A stretch of DNA of 32,448 nucleotides from Sphingomonas sp. (GCF_017745215.1 NZ_JAGHZV010000027.1:1-32448); one strand, 5' to 3'; positions 22,653-30,679 are shown, counted from the stretch's first letter. Notes: a model not told the origin generated them from the sequence alone. Numbers and translations: made by a program.

Positions 22653-23699
22653 TCACGCCAGCAGACGGGCGAGCGTCGCCGCGGTGAAATCCACCATGGG
22701 GACGACCCGCGCATAGTTCAACCGTGTCGGGCCGATCACGCCCACCACGCCGACCACGCGACCGTCGATCGCGCGCACCGGCTTGGCGATCACCGACGAT
22801 CCCGACAACGCGAAGAGCTTGTTCTCCGATCCGATGAAGATGCGCGTCGCTTCGCCTTCGCGCGCCGAATCGAGCAGGCGAGCGATCTCCTCCTTGCCCT
22901 CCAGTTCGTCGAGCAGCTGGCGGACGCGGTCGAGGTCTTCGGCGGCGGTCGCGTCGATGAGCCGCGCCTGGCCGCGCACGATCAGCACCGGGCGGTGGCC
23001 GGTGTCCTCGCTCCAGACCGCGAGGCCCTGGGCGACCAGCGCCTGGGCCGCGCTGTCGAGCGCCGCGCGCTGGCTGCGCAGGTCGCGCTCGATCCGCGCC
23101 CGCGCTTCGCTGAGCGTGTGGCCGCCCAGCGTGGCGCTCAGGTAATTGGCCGCCTGCTGGACCGCGGACGAGTCCATGCCGGGCGGCAGCTCGACGACGC
23201 GGTTCTCCACCGAGCCGTCCTCGCCGACCAGCACCGCGAGCGCGCGGTCGGGCCCCAGCGGCACGAAGCCGAACTGGCGCAGCACCGGCTCGCGCTTTGG
23301 CACCAGCACGAGGCCCGCGCAGGCCGAAAGGCCCGAGAGCGCGGCGGTGGTGTTGGCGAGCGCTTCCTCGACCGGCCCGCGCTCGACCGCGCCGGCACCG
23401 GCCTCGATCGCGGCGCGTTCCTCGGGCGACGGCTCGCTGGCCTGCATCATCGCGTCGACGAAGAGCCGCAGGCCCGTCTCGGTGGGCATGCGGCCGGCGC
23501 TGGTGTGCGGCGCGGCGAGCAGGCCGAGCTCCTCGAGGTCCTGCATCACGTTGCGGATCGAGGCGGGCGAGAGGTTGAGCCCCGAGATCTTCGAAATCGT
23601 CCGCGAGCCCACCGGCGCGCCGCTGTCGAGATATTGGTCGACGACGATCCGGAACACGTCGCGCGCGCGGTCGGTCAGCTCGTGGATCGGCGGAGTCAT
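22653..23699 (-). CDS. hrcA: Heat-inducible transcription repressor HrcA
   Basis: This 348-residue protein has the HrcA layout: winged helix (LTDRARDVFRIVVDQYLDSG, GSRTISKISGLNLSPASIRN, AAPHTSAGRMPTETGLRLFV; residues 6-85), then a GAF-like region and a C-terminal VVGVIGPTRLNYARVVPMVD. HrcA represses groESL and other chaperone genes at CIRCE elements. The start ATG 23699 has no obvious ribosome site, and I see no CIRCE sequence in this window. It is co-directional with grpE. Confidence 0.95.
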   Translation of the reverse strand: MTPPIHELTDRARDVFRIVVDQYLDSGAPVGSRTISKISGLNLSPASIRNVMQDLEELGLLAAPHTSAGRMPTETGLRLFVDAMMQASEPSPEERAAIEAGAGAVERGPVEEALANTTAALSGLSACAGLVLVPKREPVLRQFGFVPLGPDRALAVLVGEDGSVENRVVELPPGMDSSAVQQAANYLSATLGGHTLSEARARIERDLRSQRAALDSAAQALVAQGLAVWSEDTGHRPVLIVRGQARLIDATAAEDLDRVRQLLDELEGKEEIARLLDSAREGEATRIFIGSENKLFALSGSSVIAKPVRAIDGRVVGVVGVIGPTRLNYARVVPMVDFTAATLARLLA

Positions 23700-23754
23700 G
23701 GGGATGATGTAAGGCGATGCGGGACGGGCCTCAACGCCTGGCGTGACCTGCCGC

Positions 23755-24279
23755 TCAGCGCCGCGCCACCAGCTCGTCGATCGGCAGCAGCTCGCGGGCC
23801 CGGTTGAGCACGACCGAGATCGGCGCGTCGCCGTTATAGTCGCAGCCGTAATCATAGCTGAACTGGCGCATCGTGCCCGTGCGGTCCTGCCAGGTAACGA
23901 CCACCGTCGGCGAATCGGTGCCCCAATTCTCGCAGCCCGCGTCGCCGGGCGTCACCGACCAGGCGCCTTCGTCGGGCCTGAGCGGCGCGAGCAGGTCGAC
24001 GAAGGCGCGATAGTCCGTCGGCGCCATGTCGAAGGCGTAGCGGCCCGGCTGGGTGGTTCCGCGCTGGCCGTCGAACAGCCCGTGGCCGTCGGGCTGGAGC
24101 GTCACCAGGACGCGCCGCGCGCTGAAGCCGGTGGGTCCCACCCAGAAGCTGATCGCCTCGCCCTGCCCGCGCGGCGCCGGGCCGACGATGCGCGTGGGCC
24201 CGTGCGGCGACGATGCGCAGCCCGCGAGCGCCAGGAGCGTGGCGGCGATCAGGCGGGCTGGCAGGCTCGGGCAGATCAT
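23755..24279 (-). CDS. Lipoprotein, DUF6438-like (second of tandem pair)
   Basis: This 174-residue protein has a lipoprotein signal with lipobox LAGC (Cys21). The mature part resembles its upstream neighbour: FWVGPTGFSARRVLVTLQPD, a pair of cysteines (GCENWG and DYGCDYNG), WTVTW-like VVVTWQDRTG, and a matching ending LNRARELLPIDELVARR. It probably arose by tandem duplication. The function is unknown. The -35 end lacks the GPCFGRCP motif seen in the neighbour, so it has diverged. Confidence 0.75.
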   Translation of the reverse strand: MICPSLPARLIAATLLALAGCASSPHGPTRIVGPAPRGQGEAISFWVGPTGFSARRVLVTLQPDGHGLFDGQRGTTQPGRYAFDMAPTDYRAFVDLLAPLRPDEGAWSVTPGDAGCENWGTDSPTVVVTWQDRTGTMRQFSYDYGCDYNGDAPISVVLNRARELLPIDELVARR

Positions 24280-24316
24280 GCCGCCGTCGTAGCGGATCGC
24301 CGGCCGCGAGTCTGCC

Positions 24317-24844
24317 TCAGGGCCGCGGGCCGATCAGGGCCTCGATCGGCAGCAGGTCGGGCGCCTGACCGAGCGCGTCGGCGATCGGGCGCTCGCCGTC
24401 GCCGATCCGGCAGCCGTAATAATAATAGAGGTGCTGGCTGTCGCCGATCGCGCGCGTCCAGGTGATATCGACGCTGGGCAGGTCGGTCGCGGCGTGCTCG
24501 CAGCCGGGCTCGCCGGGGGAATAGCGTTTCTCGCCGCTCGCAGGGCGCCAGGGCGCGAGCTTCGCGGCGAAGGCGCGATACTGGTCGGGCGTGAGGCGGA
24601 ATTCGCGCTCGCCGGTGACCGCAGTGAAGCGCTTGCCGGTGAAGACGCCGCTGCCGTCGGGCCGCACCGTGACGGCATAGACCGGGCAGCGGCCGAAGCA
24701 CGGGCCGGTCTCGTAGCTGATCGAATCGCCTTCGATCGGGATCGGGCGCCCCGGGCCGTTGCCGCCGCCGCCCGCGCAACCCGCGAGCATGGGGGCCAGC
24801 GCCCCCGCCACCATCCCCGCAGCAACTGTCCAACGTCCGCGCAT
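24317..24844 (-). CDS. Lipoprotein, DUF6438-like (first of tandem pair)
   Basis: This 175-residue protein starts at ATG 24844 behind GGGAGGCG. The lipobox is LAGC (Cys22), followed by a glycine-rich linker. The mature part shows GPCFGRCPVYAVTVRPDGSG, the hallmark I associate with DUF6438, then LTPDQYRAFAAKLAPWRP and YYYYGCRIGD. It ends LGQAPDLLPIEALIG, parallel to the neighbour. Likely anchored in the outer or inner membrane; no enzymatic role is known. Confidence 0.78.
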   Translation of the reverse strand: MRGRWTVAAGMVAGALAPMLAGCAGGGGNGPGRPIPIEGDSISYETGPCFGRCPVYAVTVRPDGSGVFTGKRFTAVTGEREFRLTPDQYRAFAAKLAPWRPASGEKRYSPGEPGCEHAATDLPSVDITWTRAIGDSQHLYYYYGCRIGDGERPIADALGQAPDLLPIEALIGPRP

Positions 24845-24919
24845 CGACGCCTCCCTGGCTCGGCCGATCAACCGGCCGCCGCTGCCTGATGCACGGGGAA
24901 ACCCTTCGCGGGGCTGAAC

Positions 24920-24951
24920 GGGTCCGGCGGGAGACAAGCCCCGCCGGACCC
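24920..24951 (-). terminator. Hairpin after the first PEPxxWA gene
   Basis: GGGTCCGGCGGG (24920-24931) and CCCGCCGGACCC (24940-24951) form a perfect 12-bp stem with an 8-nt loop, 9 nt past the stop codon at 24960. No T-run follows directly. Confidence 0.55.
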
Positions 24952-24959
24952 GAAGCGGG

Positions 24960-25460
24960 TCACGCCGCGAGCGCCGCCCGGCGCGCCGGCCGCGTGCGGA
25001 GCGCGACGCCGATCGCGCCGAAGCCGAGGATCAGCATCGCCCAGGTCGCCGGCTCGGGAACCGCGGCGACGTGGAGCAGATAGGTGCCCGACGACCCGGT
25101 AAGCGTGAAATCGCCGGTCTTCATCGTCGGATTGCCGGTGGTGCCGGTGAACAGCCGCGGGCTGGCGCCGCCGGCGAGGCCGAGCACCGTGGTGCCGCCG
25201 TTGCGAATCTGCAGGCCGCCGGTGTTGACGAAGGCGATGGTGCGGATGCCCGAGAGCGGCCCGAGGTTCACGGTGACGCCGTCGAGCGTGAAGCCGAGCG
25301 CGTTCGACGCGGTGGGATCGGGCTCGTCCTTGATCTGGAAGGTGATCTTGGCGCCGAGCGGGCCCGCGCCCGTCAGCGTGTAGAGCAGCTGCGTGGCGTT
25401 CGCCGGCGCCGCCACCAGCGTGGCGAGAAGGGCGAGCAGCAGGAACTTGATCTTCATCAT
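24960..25460 (-). CDS. PEPxxWA-CTERM sorting domain protein
   Basis: This 166-residue protein has a signal peptide (MMKIKFLLLALLATLVAAPA, cleaved near ANA), a body of about 115 residues predicted to be beta-rich, and the C-terminal sorting signal VPEPATWAMLILGFGAIG followed by an arginine-rich tail. That tripartite ending marks substrates of exosortase-type systems in sphingomonads. The body shares GGLQIRNGGTTVLGL with the next gene. GGGGGA lies 7 nt before the ATG. The surface role is unknown. Confidence 0.88.
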   Translation of the reverse strand: MMKIKFLLLALLATLVAAPANATQLLYTLTGAGPLGAKITFQIKDEPDPTASNALGFTLDGVTVNLGPLSGIRTIAFVNTGGLQIRNGGTTVLGLAGGASPRLFTGTTGNPTMKTGDFTLTGSSGTYLLHVAAVPEPATWAMLILGFGAIGVALRTRPARRAALAA

Positions 25461-25578
25461 GGCGAATCCCCCACCCGAATCATCTGATCGGCCACCGTAA
25501 CATTTCCTCGAATCCGATCAATGCTTTGGTAACCATTGCTCAGGGAACGCCGCGGTGCCGGAACGGGACGCGGACACG

Positions 25579-25617
25579 AAAAACCCCGCCCCGGCCGCGC
25601 CCGGCCGGAACGGGGTT
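25579..25617 (-). terminator. Terminator after the second PEPxxWA gene
   Basis: On the minus strand AACCCCG and CGGGGTT bracket an inner GC stem (CCGGCC/GGCCGG), with TTTTT next to the final arm. It is a good intrinsic terminator. Confidence 0.8.
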
Positions 25618-25675
25618 CGATCGTTCGGTCGCTCCCGGCGGGACGAGGGGTCTCGCCGGGATGCCGCTTTCGAGG

Positions 25676-26179
25676 TCAGGCCAGCGCCACGCTGTGGCGC
25701 GGACGGCTGCGCTGCGAGCGCATGCCGAAGCCGATCACGCCGAAGCCGAGGATGAGCATCGCCCAGGTCGCCGGCTCGGGGATGGCGGCGACGAGCAGCG
25801 AGAAGGCGCCCGAGGTGCCGGTGAGCGAGAAGCTGCCGCTCTTCATGACCGGGTCGCCCGGGAGGCCAGTGAACAGCCGGTCGTTCGAAGTCGCGCCCAG
25901 GCCCAGCACGACGGTGCTGCCGTTGCGGATCTGCAGGCCGCCGGTGGTGAGGAACACGATCGAGCGCAGCGCCGAGAGCGGGCCGACCGAGACCAGCACG
26001 CCGTTCACGCGGAAGCCCGAGGCGCTCGAATTGTTGGGTGTCGGCAGGCTGTCCAGCGTGAACTTGACGATCGGCGTCCCGCCCGAGCCGGTCAGCGTGT
26101 AGAGAAAGGTCGCCGCGTTCGCGGGCGCCGCAAACATCATTGCAGCGCACAACGCGATGAAAAACCTGATTTTCGTCAT
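25676..26179 (-). CDS. PEPxxWA-CTERM sorting domain protein, paralog
   Basis: This 167-residue protein starts at ATG 26179 behind GGGGAGA. It has the signal peptide MTKIRFFIALCAAMMFAAPA, then LYTLTGSGG, GGLQIRNGSTVVLGLG and GSFSLTGTSGAFSLLVAA, all parallel to the neighbouring protein. It ends IPEPATWAMLILGFGVIG plus a basic tail. The two are clearly duplicates. It is transcribed toward its sister with its own terminator, so the two are separate units. Confidence 0.88.
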   Translation of the reverse strand: MTKIRFFIALCAAMMFAAPANAATFLYTLTGSGGTPIVKFTLDSLPTPNNSSASGFRVNGVLVSVGPLSALRSIVFLTTGGLQIRNGSTVVLGLGATSNDRLFTGLPGDPVMKSGSFSLTGTSGAFSLLVAAIPEPATWAMLILGFGVIGFGMRSQRSRPRHSVALA

Positions 26180-26368
26180 GTCGATCTCCCCAGAACGATC
26201 CGATTCCGATTCGTTCTTTACCATATTTTTGTGCAGCGCGACAAACATTCGTTAAGCAATTGTTACAATTTCGCGATGCGGTGCCGAAGGGATTGAAAAC
26301 AGAGGAAGGCTGGCGTGCGGAGCGTCGCGAGGCTAGGGCGGACGCCGACCAGTCCTCAGGAGAATAGA

Positions 26369-27088
26369 ATGCGCCCCTCCGGCCGCGCCCCCGACGAAAT
26401 GCGTGCGATCAGCATCGAGCCCAACTTCACCAAGCACGCCGAAGGCGCCGTGCTCATCGGTTTCGGCGACACGCGCGTGCTGGTGACCGCGAGCGTCGAG
26501 GAGCGGGTGCCGCCGTTCCTGCGCGGCAAGGGCGAAGGCTGGGTGACCGCCGAATATGGCATGCTCCCGCGCGCCACCCATACGCGCGGCAGCCGCGAGG
26601 CGGCGAAGGGCAAGCAATCGGGTCGTACCCAGGAAATCCAGCGCCTCATCGGCCGGTCGCTGCGCGCGGTCACCGACCTCAAGCTGCTTGGCGAGCGCCA
26701 GATCACGCTCGACTGCGACGTGATCCAGGCCGACGGCGGGACGCGCACCGCGTCGATCTCGGGCGCCTGGGTGGCGCTGCGCATCGCGATCGACCGGCTG
26801 ATGGCGCAGGGGCTGATCGCGGAGGATCCGATCCGCCAGCAGGTCGCCGCGGTGAGCTGCGGCATCTGGCAGGGAACCCCGGTGCTCGACCTCGATTATG
26901 TCGAGGACAGCGCGGCCGACGCCGACGCCAATTTCGTGCTGCTCTCCGACGGCCGCATCGCCGAGGCGCAGGCGACGGCCGAGGGCGCATGCTACGACGA
27001 GGAAGGGCTGCTCCGCCTGCTGCGCCTGGCGCGGATCGGCTGCACGCGGATCTTCGACGCGCAGGCGCAGGCAGTGAAGGGCGCATAG
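26369..27088 (+). CDS. rph: Ribonuclease PH
   Basis: This 239-residue protein is full length: MRPSGRAPDEMRAISIEPNF, then HAEGAVLIGFGDTRVLVTAS, EYGMLPRATHTR, the phosphate-binding GRTQEIQRLIGRSLRA and the catalytic CDVIQADGGTRTASISGA with its conserved aspartates. RNase PH trims the 3' ends of tRNA precursors using phosphate. TCAGGAGA precedes the ATG. It is 4 nt from rdgB. Confidence 0.97.
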   Translation: MRPSGRAPDEMRAISIEPNFTKHAEGAVLIGFGDTRVLVTASVEERVPPFLRGKGEGWVTAEYGMLPRATHTRGSREAAKGKQSGRTQEIQRLIGRSLRAVTDLKLLGERQITLDCDVIQADGGTRTASISGAWVALRIAIDRLMAQGLIAEDPIRQQVAAVSCGIWQGTPVLDLDYVEDSAADADANFVLLSDGRIAEAQATAEGACYDEEGLLRLLRLARIGCTRIFDAQAQAVKGA

Positions 27089-27092
27089 ACCG

Positions 27093-27731
27093 ATGACCGA
27101 CGACGAGGTGGAGATGCCGGCCCCCCAGCCCATCCGCAAGCTCACCCCCGGCAGGCTGGTGATCGCCAGCCACAATGCCGGCAAGGTGCGCGAGATCGAG
27201 GCGCTGCTGGGCCCGTTCGGCATCCAGCCCGTCTCCGCCGCAGAACTCGACCTGCCCGAGCCCGAGGAGACCGGCGCCACCTTCGTCGCCAATGCCGAGC
27301 TGAAGGCGCTGCAGGCGGCCGACCTCTCGGGCCTGCCGGCGCTCGCCGACGATTCGGGCCTCTGCGTCGAGGCGCTGGGCGGCGAGCCCGGCATCTTCTC
27401 GGCGCGCTGGGGCGGGCCCGAGCGCGACTTCGCCCTGGCGATGCGGCGCGTCGAGGAGCGTCTCGCAGCCCTCCCCGAAGGCACCAGCCGCGACGCCTAT
27501 TTCGTCTGCGCGCTGGCGCTCGCCTGGCCCGATGGCCATGTCGAATGGTTCGAGGGCCGGGTCGACGGCACGCTGGCCTGGCCGCCGCGGGGCGAGCACG
27601 GCTTCGGCTACGACCCGATGTTCGTGCCGCTGGGCCGCAGCCTCACCTTCGGCGAGATGGACCCCGACGCCAAGCATGGCATGAGTCATCGTGCCCGCGC
27701 CTTCGAGCAACTGGTCGCCGCGGTACTTTGA
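27093..27731 (+). CDS. rdgB: XTP/dITP diphosphatase (RdgB/HAM1)
   Basis: This 212-residue protein carries the HAM1 motifs: LVIASHNAGKVREIEALLG (about 22-40), LADDSGLCVEALGGEPGIFS, GEHGFGYDPMF and the C-terminal SHRARAFEQL. The enzyme removes non-canonical purine triphosphates such as ITP and XTP from the nucleotide pool. It has an unusually long N-terminal extension of about 20 residues before the SHNAGK segment. It starts 4 nt after rph in a conserved pair. Confidence 0.96.
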   Translation: MTDDEVEMPAPQPIRKLTPGRLVIASHNAGKVREIEALLGPFGIQPVSAAELDLPEPEETGATFVANAELKALQAADLSGLPALADDSGLCVEALGGEPGIFSARWGGPERDFALAMRRVEERLAALPEGTSRDAYFVCALALAWPDGHVEWFEGRVDGTLAWPPRGEHGFGYDPMFVPLGRSLTFGEMDPDAKHGMSHRARAFEQLVAAVL

Positions 27732-27733
27732 GG

Positions 27734-27765
27734 GCGGCCAGTAACGGCCGCTTCATTTCATTGTC
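27734..27765 (+). terminator. Terminator of rph-rdgB
   Basis: GCGGCC (27734-27739) and GGCCGC (27746-27751) form a short stem, followed by TTCATTTCATTGT. Confidence 0.6.
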
Positions 27766-27827
27766 ATCCAGAAACGAGCCGTAGAATGCTGCGGCAAACG
27801 GCTTGGCGCGTCTGTCGTCGATTGCGC

Positions 27828-27857
27828 TTGGTCGCGACGGCAGAACCATGCCATATT
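27828..27857 (+). promoter_or_regulatory. Possible promoter of the tail-collar cluster
   Basis: TTGGTC (27828-27833) and CATATT (27852-27857) are 18 nt apart, in a stretch poorer in GC than its surroundings. ATCGC/GCGAT (27883-27896) makes a small inverted repeat just downstream. The transcript leader would be about 100 nt. Confidence 0.3.
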
Positions 27858-27966
27858 CGAGTAAGAGTAGAGTTCCTGCGTAATCGCTTATGCGATAGGC
27901 CATGCGTCCATGCGAGCCGTGCGGGTCGGCGCGCATTTATTCGACTAGGGAACGGAGGGGCAATCG

Positions 27967-28506
27967 ATGAGCCAGCAGTTTCTGGGCGAAGTCCGCCTTA
28001 TGCCTTATAATTTCGCGCCAAAAGGCTGGGCCTATTGCGCCGGGCAAATCCTGTCCATTCAACAGAATACGGCACTTTTCTCACTACTTGGCACCACCTA
28101 TGGAGGGAACGGCGTCAGCACCTTCGCGCTGCCCGATCTGCGCGGCCGCGCACCGATCGGCATCGGCACGTCGCCATCGGGCATCACCTATGTGGAAGGC
28201 GAGGTCGCCGGACAGGAGAGCGTGACGCTCATCGTCACGGAACTGCCGATGCACAATCACATGTGGCAGGCCGACAATACCTCCGCCGACAGTCCGGCGC
28301 CGGCGAACAACTATCTTTCGTCGCCGCACCTGCCCGGCGCGAACAATTCGCCGATCAACACCTATGCCAGCCCCGGCAGCCAGGTACCGCTCGCGCCCGG
28401 CATGTGCGGCCTTACGGGCGGCAACCAGCCGCACAACAATATGCAGCCCTATCTGGTGCTCGCCTATTGCATCGCGCTCCAGGGCGTCTTCCCGTCGCGC
28501 AACTGA
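27967..28506 (+). CDS. Tail-collar (microcystin-dependent protein-like) protein 1
   Basis: This 179-residue protein has a tail-collar domain in the first 60 residues: FAPKGWAYCAGQILSIQQNT, ALFSLLGTTYGGNG and TFALPDLRGRAPIG. VTLIVTELPMHNH follows, and the ending NNMQPYLVLAYCIALQGVFP is shared with its two neighbours. There is no signal peptide. In phages the domain occurs in tail fibre tips; many bacteria carry short forms called MdpB-like. GGAGGGG lies 5-6 nt before the ATG. The role outside phages is not established. Confidence 0.88.
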   Translation: MSQQFLGEVRLMPYNFAPKGWAYCAGQILSIQQNTALFSLLGTTYGGNGVSTFALPDLRGRAPIGIGTSPSGITYVEGEVAGQESVTLIVTELPMHNHMWQADNTSADSPAPANNYLSSPHLPGANNSPINTYASPGSQVPLAPGMCGLTGGNQPHNNMQPYLVLAYCIALQGVFPSRN

Positions 28507-28542
28507 CGCGCCGCCGGCACCTCGAATTCAAGGAATCGACCA

Positions 28543-29076
28543 ATGACCGGATATTATCTTGGTGAGATTCGTCCGTTCGCCGGCAATTTCGCGCCCCGCA
28601 ACTGGGCGACCTGCAGCGGACAATTGCTGTCGATCGCGCAGAACAACGCGCTCTTCGCGCTGCTCGGCACGACCTATGGCGGCGACGGCATCACCACCTT
28701 CGGCCTTCCCGACCTGCGCGGTCGCGTCGCGCTCAGCCAGGGCCAGGGGCCGGGGCTGACCAACCGCGTGCTCGGCGAGAAATCGGGCACCGAGACGGTG
28801 ACGCTGATCACGCAGCAGATCCCGCAACACAACCACGCGATCCTCGCAACCACGGCGGGCGGAACCGCGGCCAACCCGTCCGGGCTGATGCCCGGCACGC
28901 CCGACCAGAACGGCATCTTCTACCTCAACTCCAACGTGGCCTCGCCGGCGGATGCGCCGCTTCCGGCGGATACGATCACCAACACGGGCGGCAACCAGCC
29001 GCACGACAACATCATGCCGATCCTCGCGATCACTTACATCATTGCCCTTCAGGGCATCTTCCCGTCGCAGAATTGA
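28543..29076 (+). CDS. Tail-collar protein 2
   Basis: This 177-residue paralog begins MTGYYLGEIRPFAGNFAPRN, with NWATCSGQLLSIAQNNALFA, LLGTTYGGDGITTFGLPDLR and GERSGTETVTL-like GEKSGTETVTLITQQIPQHN. It ends DNIMPILAITYIIALQGIFP. Its C-terminal cysteine (YCIALQG in the first protein) is replaced by isoleucine. AAGGAATC precedes the ATG, 36 nt after the first gene. Confidence 0.88.
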   Translation: MTGYYLGEIRPFAGNFAPRNWATCSGQLLSIAQNNALFALLGTTYGGDGITTFGLPDLRGRVALSQGQGPGLTNRVLGEKSGTETVTLITQQIPQHNHAILATTAGGTAANPSGLMPGTPDQNGIFYLNSNVASPADAPLPADTITNTGGNQPHDNIMPILAITYIIALQGIFPSQN

Positions 29077-29095
29077 GCCAGAGAGGAGAAGCAAC

Positions 29096-29647
29096 ATGGT
29101 GCAACCTTATCTCGGCGAAATCCGCTGGGTCGGATTCAACTTCGCGCCGCGCGGCTGGATGCTTTGTGCAGGCCAGCTGCTCTCGATCGCGCAGAACACG
29201 GCGCTCTTCTCGATCCTGGGCACCACCTATGGCGGCAACGGGCAGACCAATTTCGCGCTGCCGAACCTCCAGGGCCAGGCGATGGTGAACGCGGGCCAGG
29301 GCCCCGGGCTCACTGACTATGCGCTCGGCGAACAGACCGGCACGCCATCGGTGACGCTGCTGACCACGGAGATTCCGTCGCACAACCATGCGGCGGATAC
29401 GAAGATCCTGACCGGCAGCAACGCGAGTACCGTCGCTTCGCCGCAGGTCGGCTTCTGGCTTACGCGTCTCGCAACGACGGCGGGCGGCGCGGTCGGGTGG
29501 AACACTCCGCCGCGCAACAATCCCGTGCTGATGCACCCGCTGATGGTGGGCGTGACGGGCGGGAGCCAGCCGCACAACAACATGCAGCCCTATCTCGCGT
29601 TGCTGCCGTGCATCGCCGTGGAGGGCATCTTCCCGTCGCGGAACTGA
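29096..29647 (+). CDS. Tail-collar protein 3
   Basis: This 183-residue paralog starts at ATG 29096 behind AGAGAGGAGAAG, 19 nt after the second gene. It has LGEIRWVGFNFAPRGWMLCA, QLLSIAQNTALFSILGTTYG and FALPNLQGQAMVNAGQG, then VTLLTTEIPSHNH. It ends NNMQPYLALLPCIAVEGIFP. The middle third (about residues 95-145) differs from both neighbours and may be the variable, binding part. Confidence 0.88.
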   Translation: MVQPYLGEIRWVGFNFAPRGWMLCAGQLLSIAQNTALFSILGTTYGGNGQTNFALPNLQGQAMVNAGQGPGLTDYALGEQTGTPSVTLLTTEIPSHNHAADTKILTGSNASTVASPQVGFWLTRLATTAGGAVGWNTPPRNNPVLMHPLMVGVTGGSQPHNNMQPYLALLPCIAVEGIFPSRN

Positions 29648-29665
29648 GCTGACCCGATGCACTCG

Positions 29666-29695
29666 GTCCGCCGGAGGCGCGAGCCTTCGGCGGAC
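29666..29695 (+). terminator. GNRA-capped hairpin after the tail-collar cluster
   Basis: GTCCGCCGGAGGC (29666-29678) and GCCTTCGGCGGAC (29683-29695) form a 13-bp stem with one G-T pair, capped by GCGA. There is no T-run, so it may stabilise or end the message. Confidence 0.5.
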
Positions 29696-29721
29696 GGGTG
29701 TTCCCATGCTATGCCGGCAAT

Positions 29722-30270
29722 GTGATTCGGATCCTGGGAGCGGTCCTCGCCGGCGGCCGCGCGACTCGCTTCGGCAGCGACAAGGCGCTTGCGCTGCTCG
29801 ACGGCGCGAGCCTGCTCGATCATGCGCTCCGGGCGCTCGCGCCCTGGTGCGAAGCGGTCGCGATATGCGGCCGCGAAGTGCCGGGATCGCTCTCGCTCGC
29901 CGATCGCCCGCGGCCGGGCATGGGCCCGCTCGGCGGACTCAACGCCGCGCTCCACCATGCGGCGGCACATGGCTTCGCCGGCGTGCTCGCCACCGGCTGC
30001 GACATGCCCCGCTTCCCGCCCGAAGTCGCCCGCGCGCTGATCGGCGAGGGGCCGGCGGCGCTCGAAGGACAGCCGCTGGCGGGCTATTGGCCGGCGACGC
30101 TCGCGCCCGTGCTGGACGCCCATCTGGCTGCGAGCGACGATCGTTCGATCCGCGCCTTTCTGAAGCTGGTCGGCGCACGCGCGGCGGCGGTGCCAGCACC
30201 GAGCCTGCCGAACGTCAACGCCCCCGCCGACCTCGTCGCTCTGCGGCGCGGGGAAGCTGCCGGGAAGTGA
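29722..30270 (+). CDS. mobA: Molybdenum cofactor guanylyltransferase
   Basis: This 182-residue protein has the MobA nucleotide-binding start GAVLAGGRATRFGSDKALAL (about 5-24), then GPLGGLNAAL and ATGCDMPRFPPEV. MobA joins GMP to molybdopterin for enzymes of the DMSO-reductase type. I chose GTG 29722, which puts the start close to the LAGG motif as in the family; GTG 29698 is the alternative, and neither has a strong ribosome site. It stands alone after the tail-collar genes. Confidence 0.85.
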   Translation: MIRILGAVLAGGRATRFGSDKALALLDGASLLDHALRALAPWCEAVAICGREVPGSLSLADRPRPGMGPLGGLNAALHHAAAHGFAGVLATGCDMPRFPPEVARALIGEGPAALEGQPLAGYWPATLAPVLDAHLAASDDRSIRAFLKLVGARAAAVPAPSLPNVNAPADLVALRRGEAAGK

Positions 30271-30679
30271 AGAAGTCGCCGCGGCGGCTGGTGGACAGGG
30301 CTAGATTAGCGAGACTGTCCGGAAAACCGCAGAAATCCGACACTTTTCGACCCACGTTGCGGGCAGTTGTGTAGCACTTTGGTGGGTACGGGAAAAGGCC
30401 TGTCCGTACGATCTCGCCAGACACAGCCTGGCTGACGGATTCGGTATCAAAACGGATTCGATCTCGCTTGCTCAAGAACGCGGTCGATCTTGAGATGCCG
30501 ATGCCATCGACTCGTCTGCAATCGATCTCGCGGGTTCGATTGGCGGACGCGCAGGCGGCGGTTTGATACCGATGCTGGGTTGTAGGCAGCATTGGCCTTG
30601 CAATGTAGGAATTCACACTGTTCTAGATATGTTCCGAACGGCGGCGGGCCGATTGGGCATCCTTGCGGGGGAAACTCTG
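30271..30679. other. Noncoding stretch of lower GC with several inverted repeats
   Basis: No gene is convincing here. It contains GGTATCAAA (30443-30451) and its complement TTTGATACC (30562-30570), 128 bp across. CTCAAGA/TCTTGAG and GTACGG/CCGTAC form smaller pairs. Base use differs from the flanks, which suggests acquired or decayed DNA. Confidence 0.5.

Noticed and set aside
23700..23760. Search for a CIRCE element upstream of hrcA
   Set aside because: No TTAGCACTC/GAGTGCTAA repeat is present.
27643..27936. Minus-strand 97-codon frame overlapping the rdgB end
   Set aside because: It runs antisense into rdgB, has no ribosome site, and covers a promoter-like gap.
30215..30616. Minus-strand 133-codon frame in the gap after mobA
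   Set aside because: No domain, no ribosome site and overlap with the mobA end; composition does not look coding.
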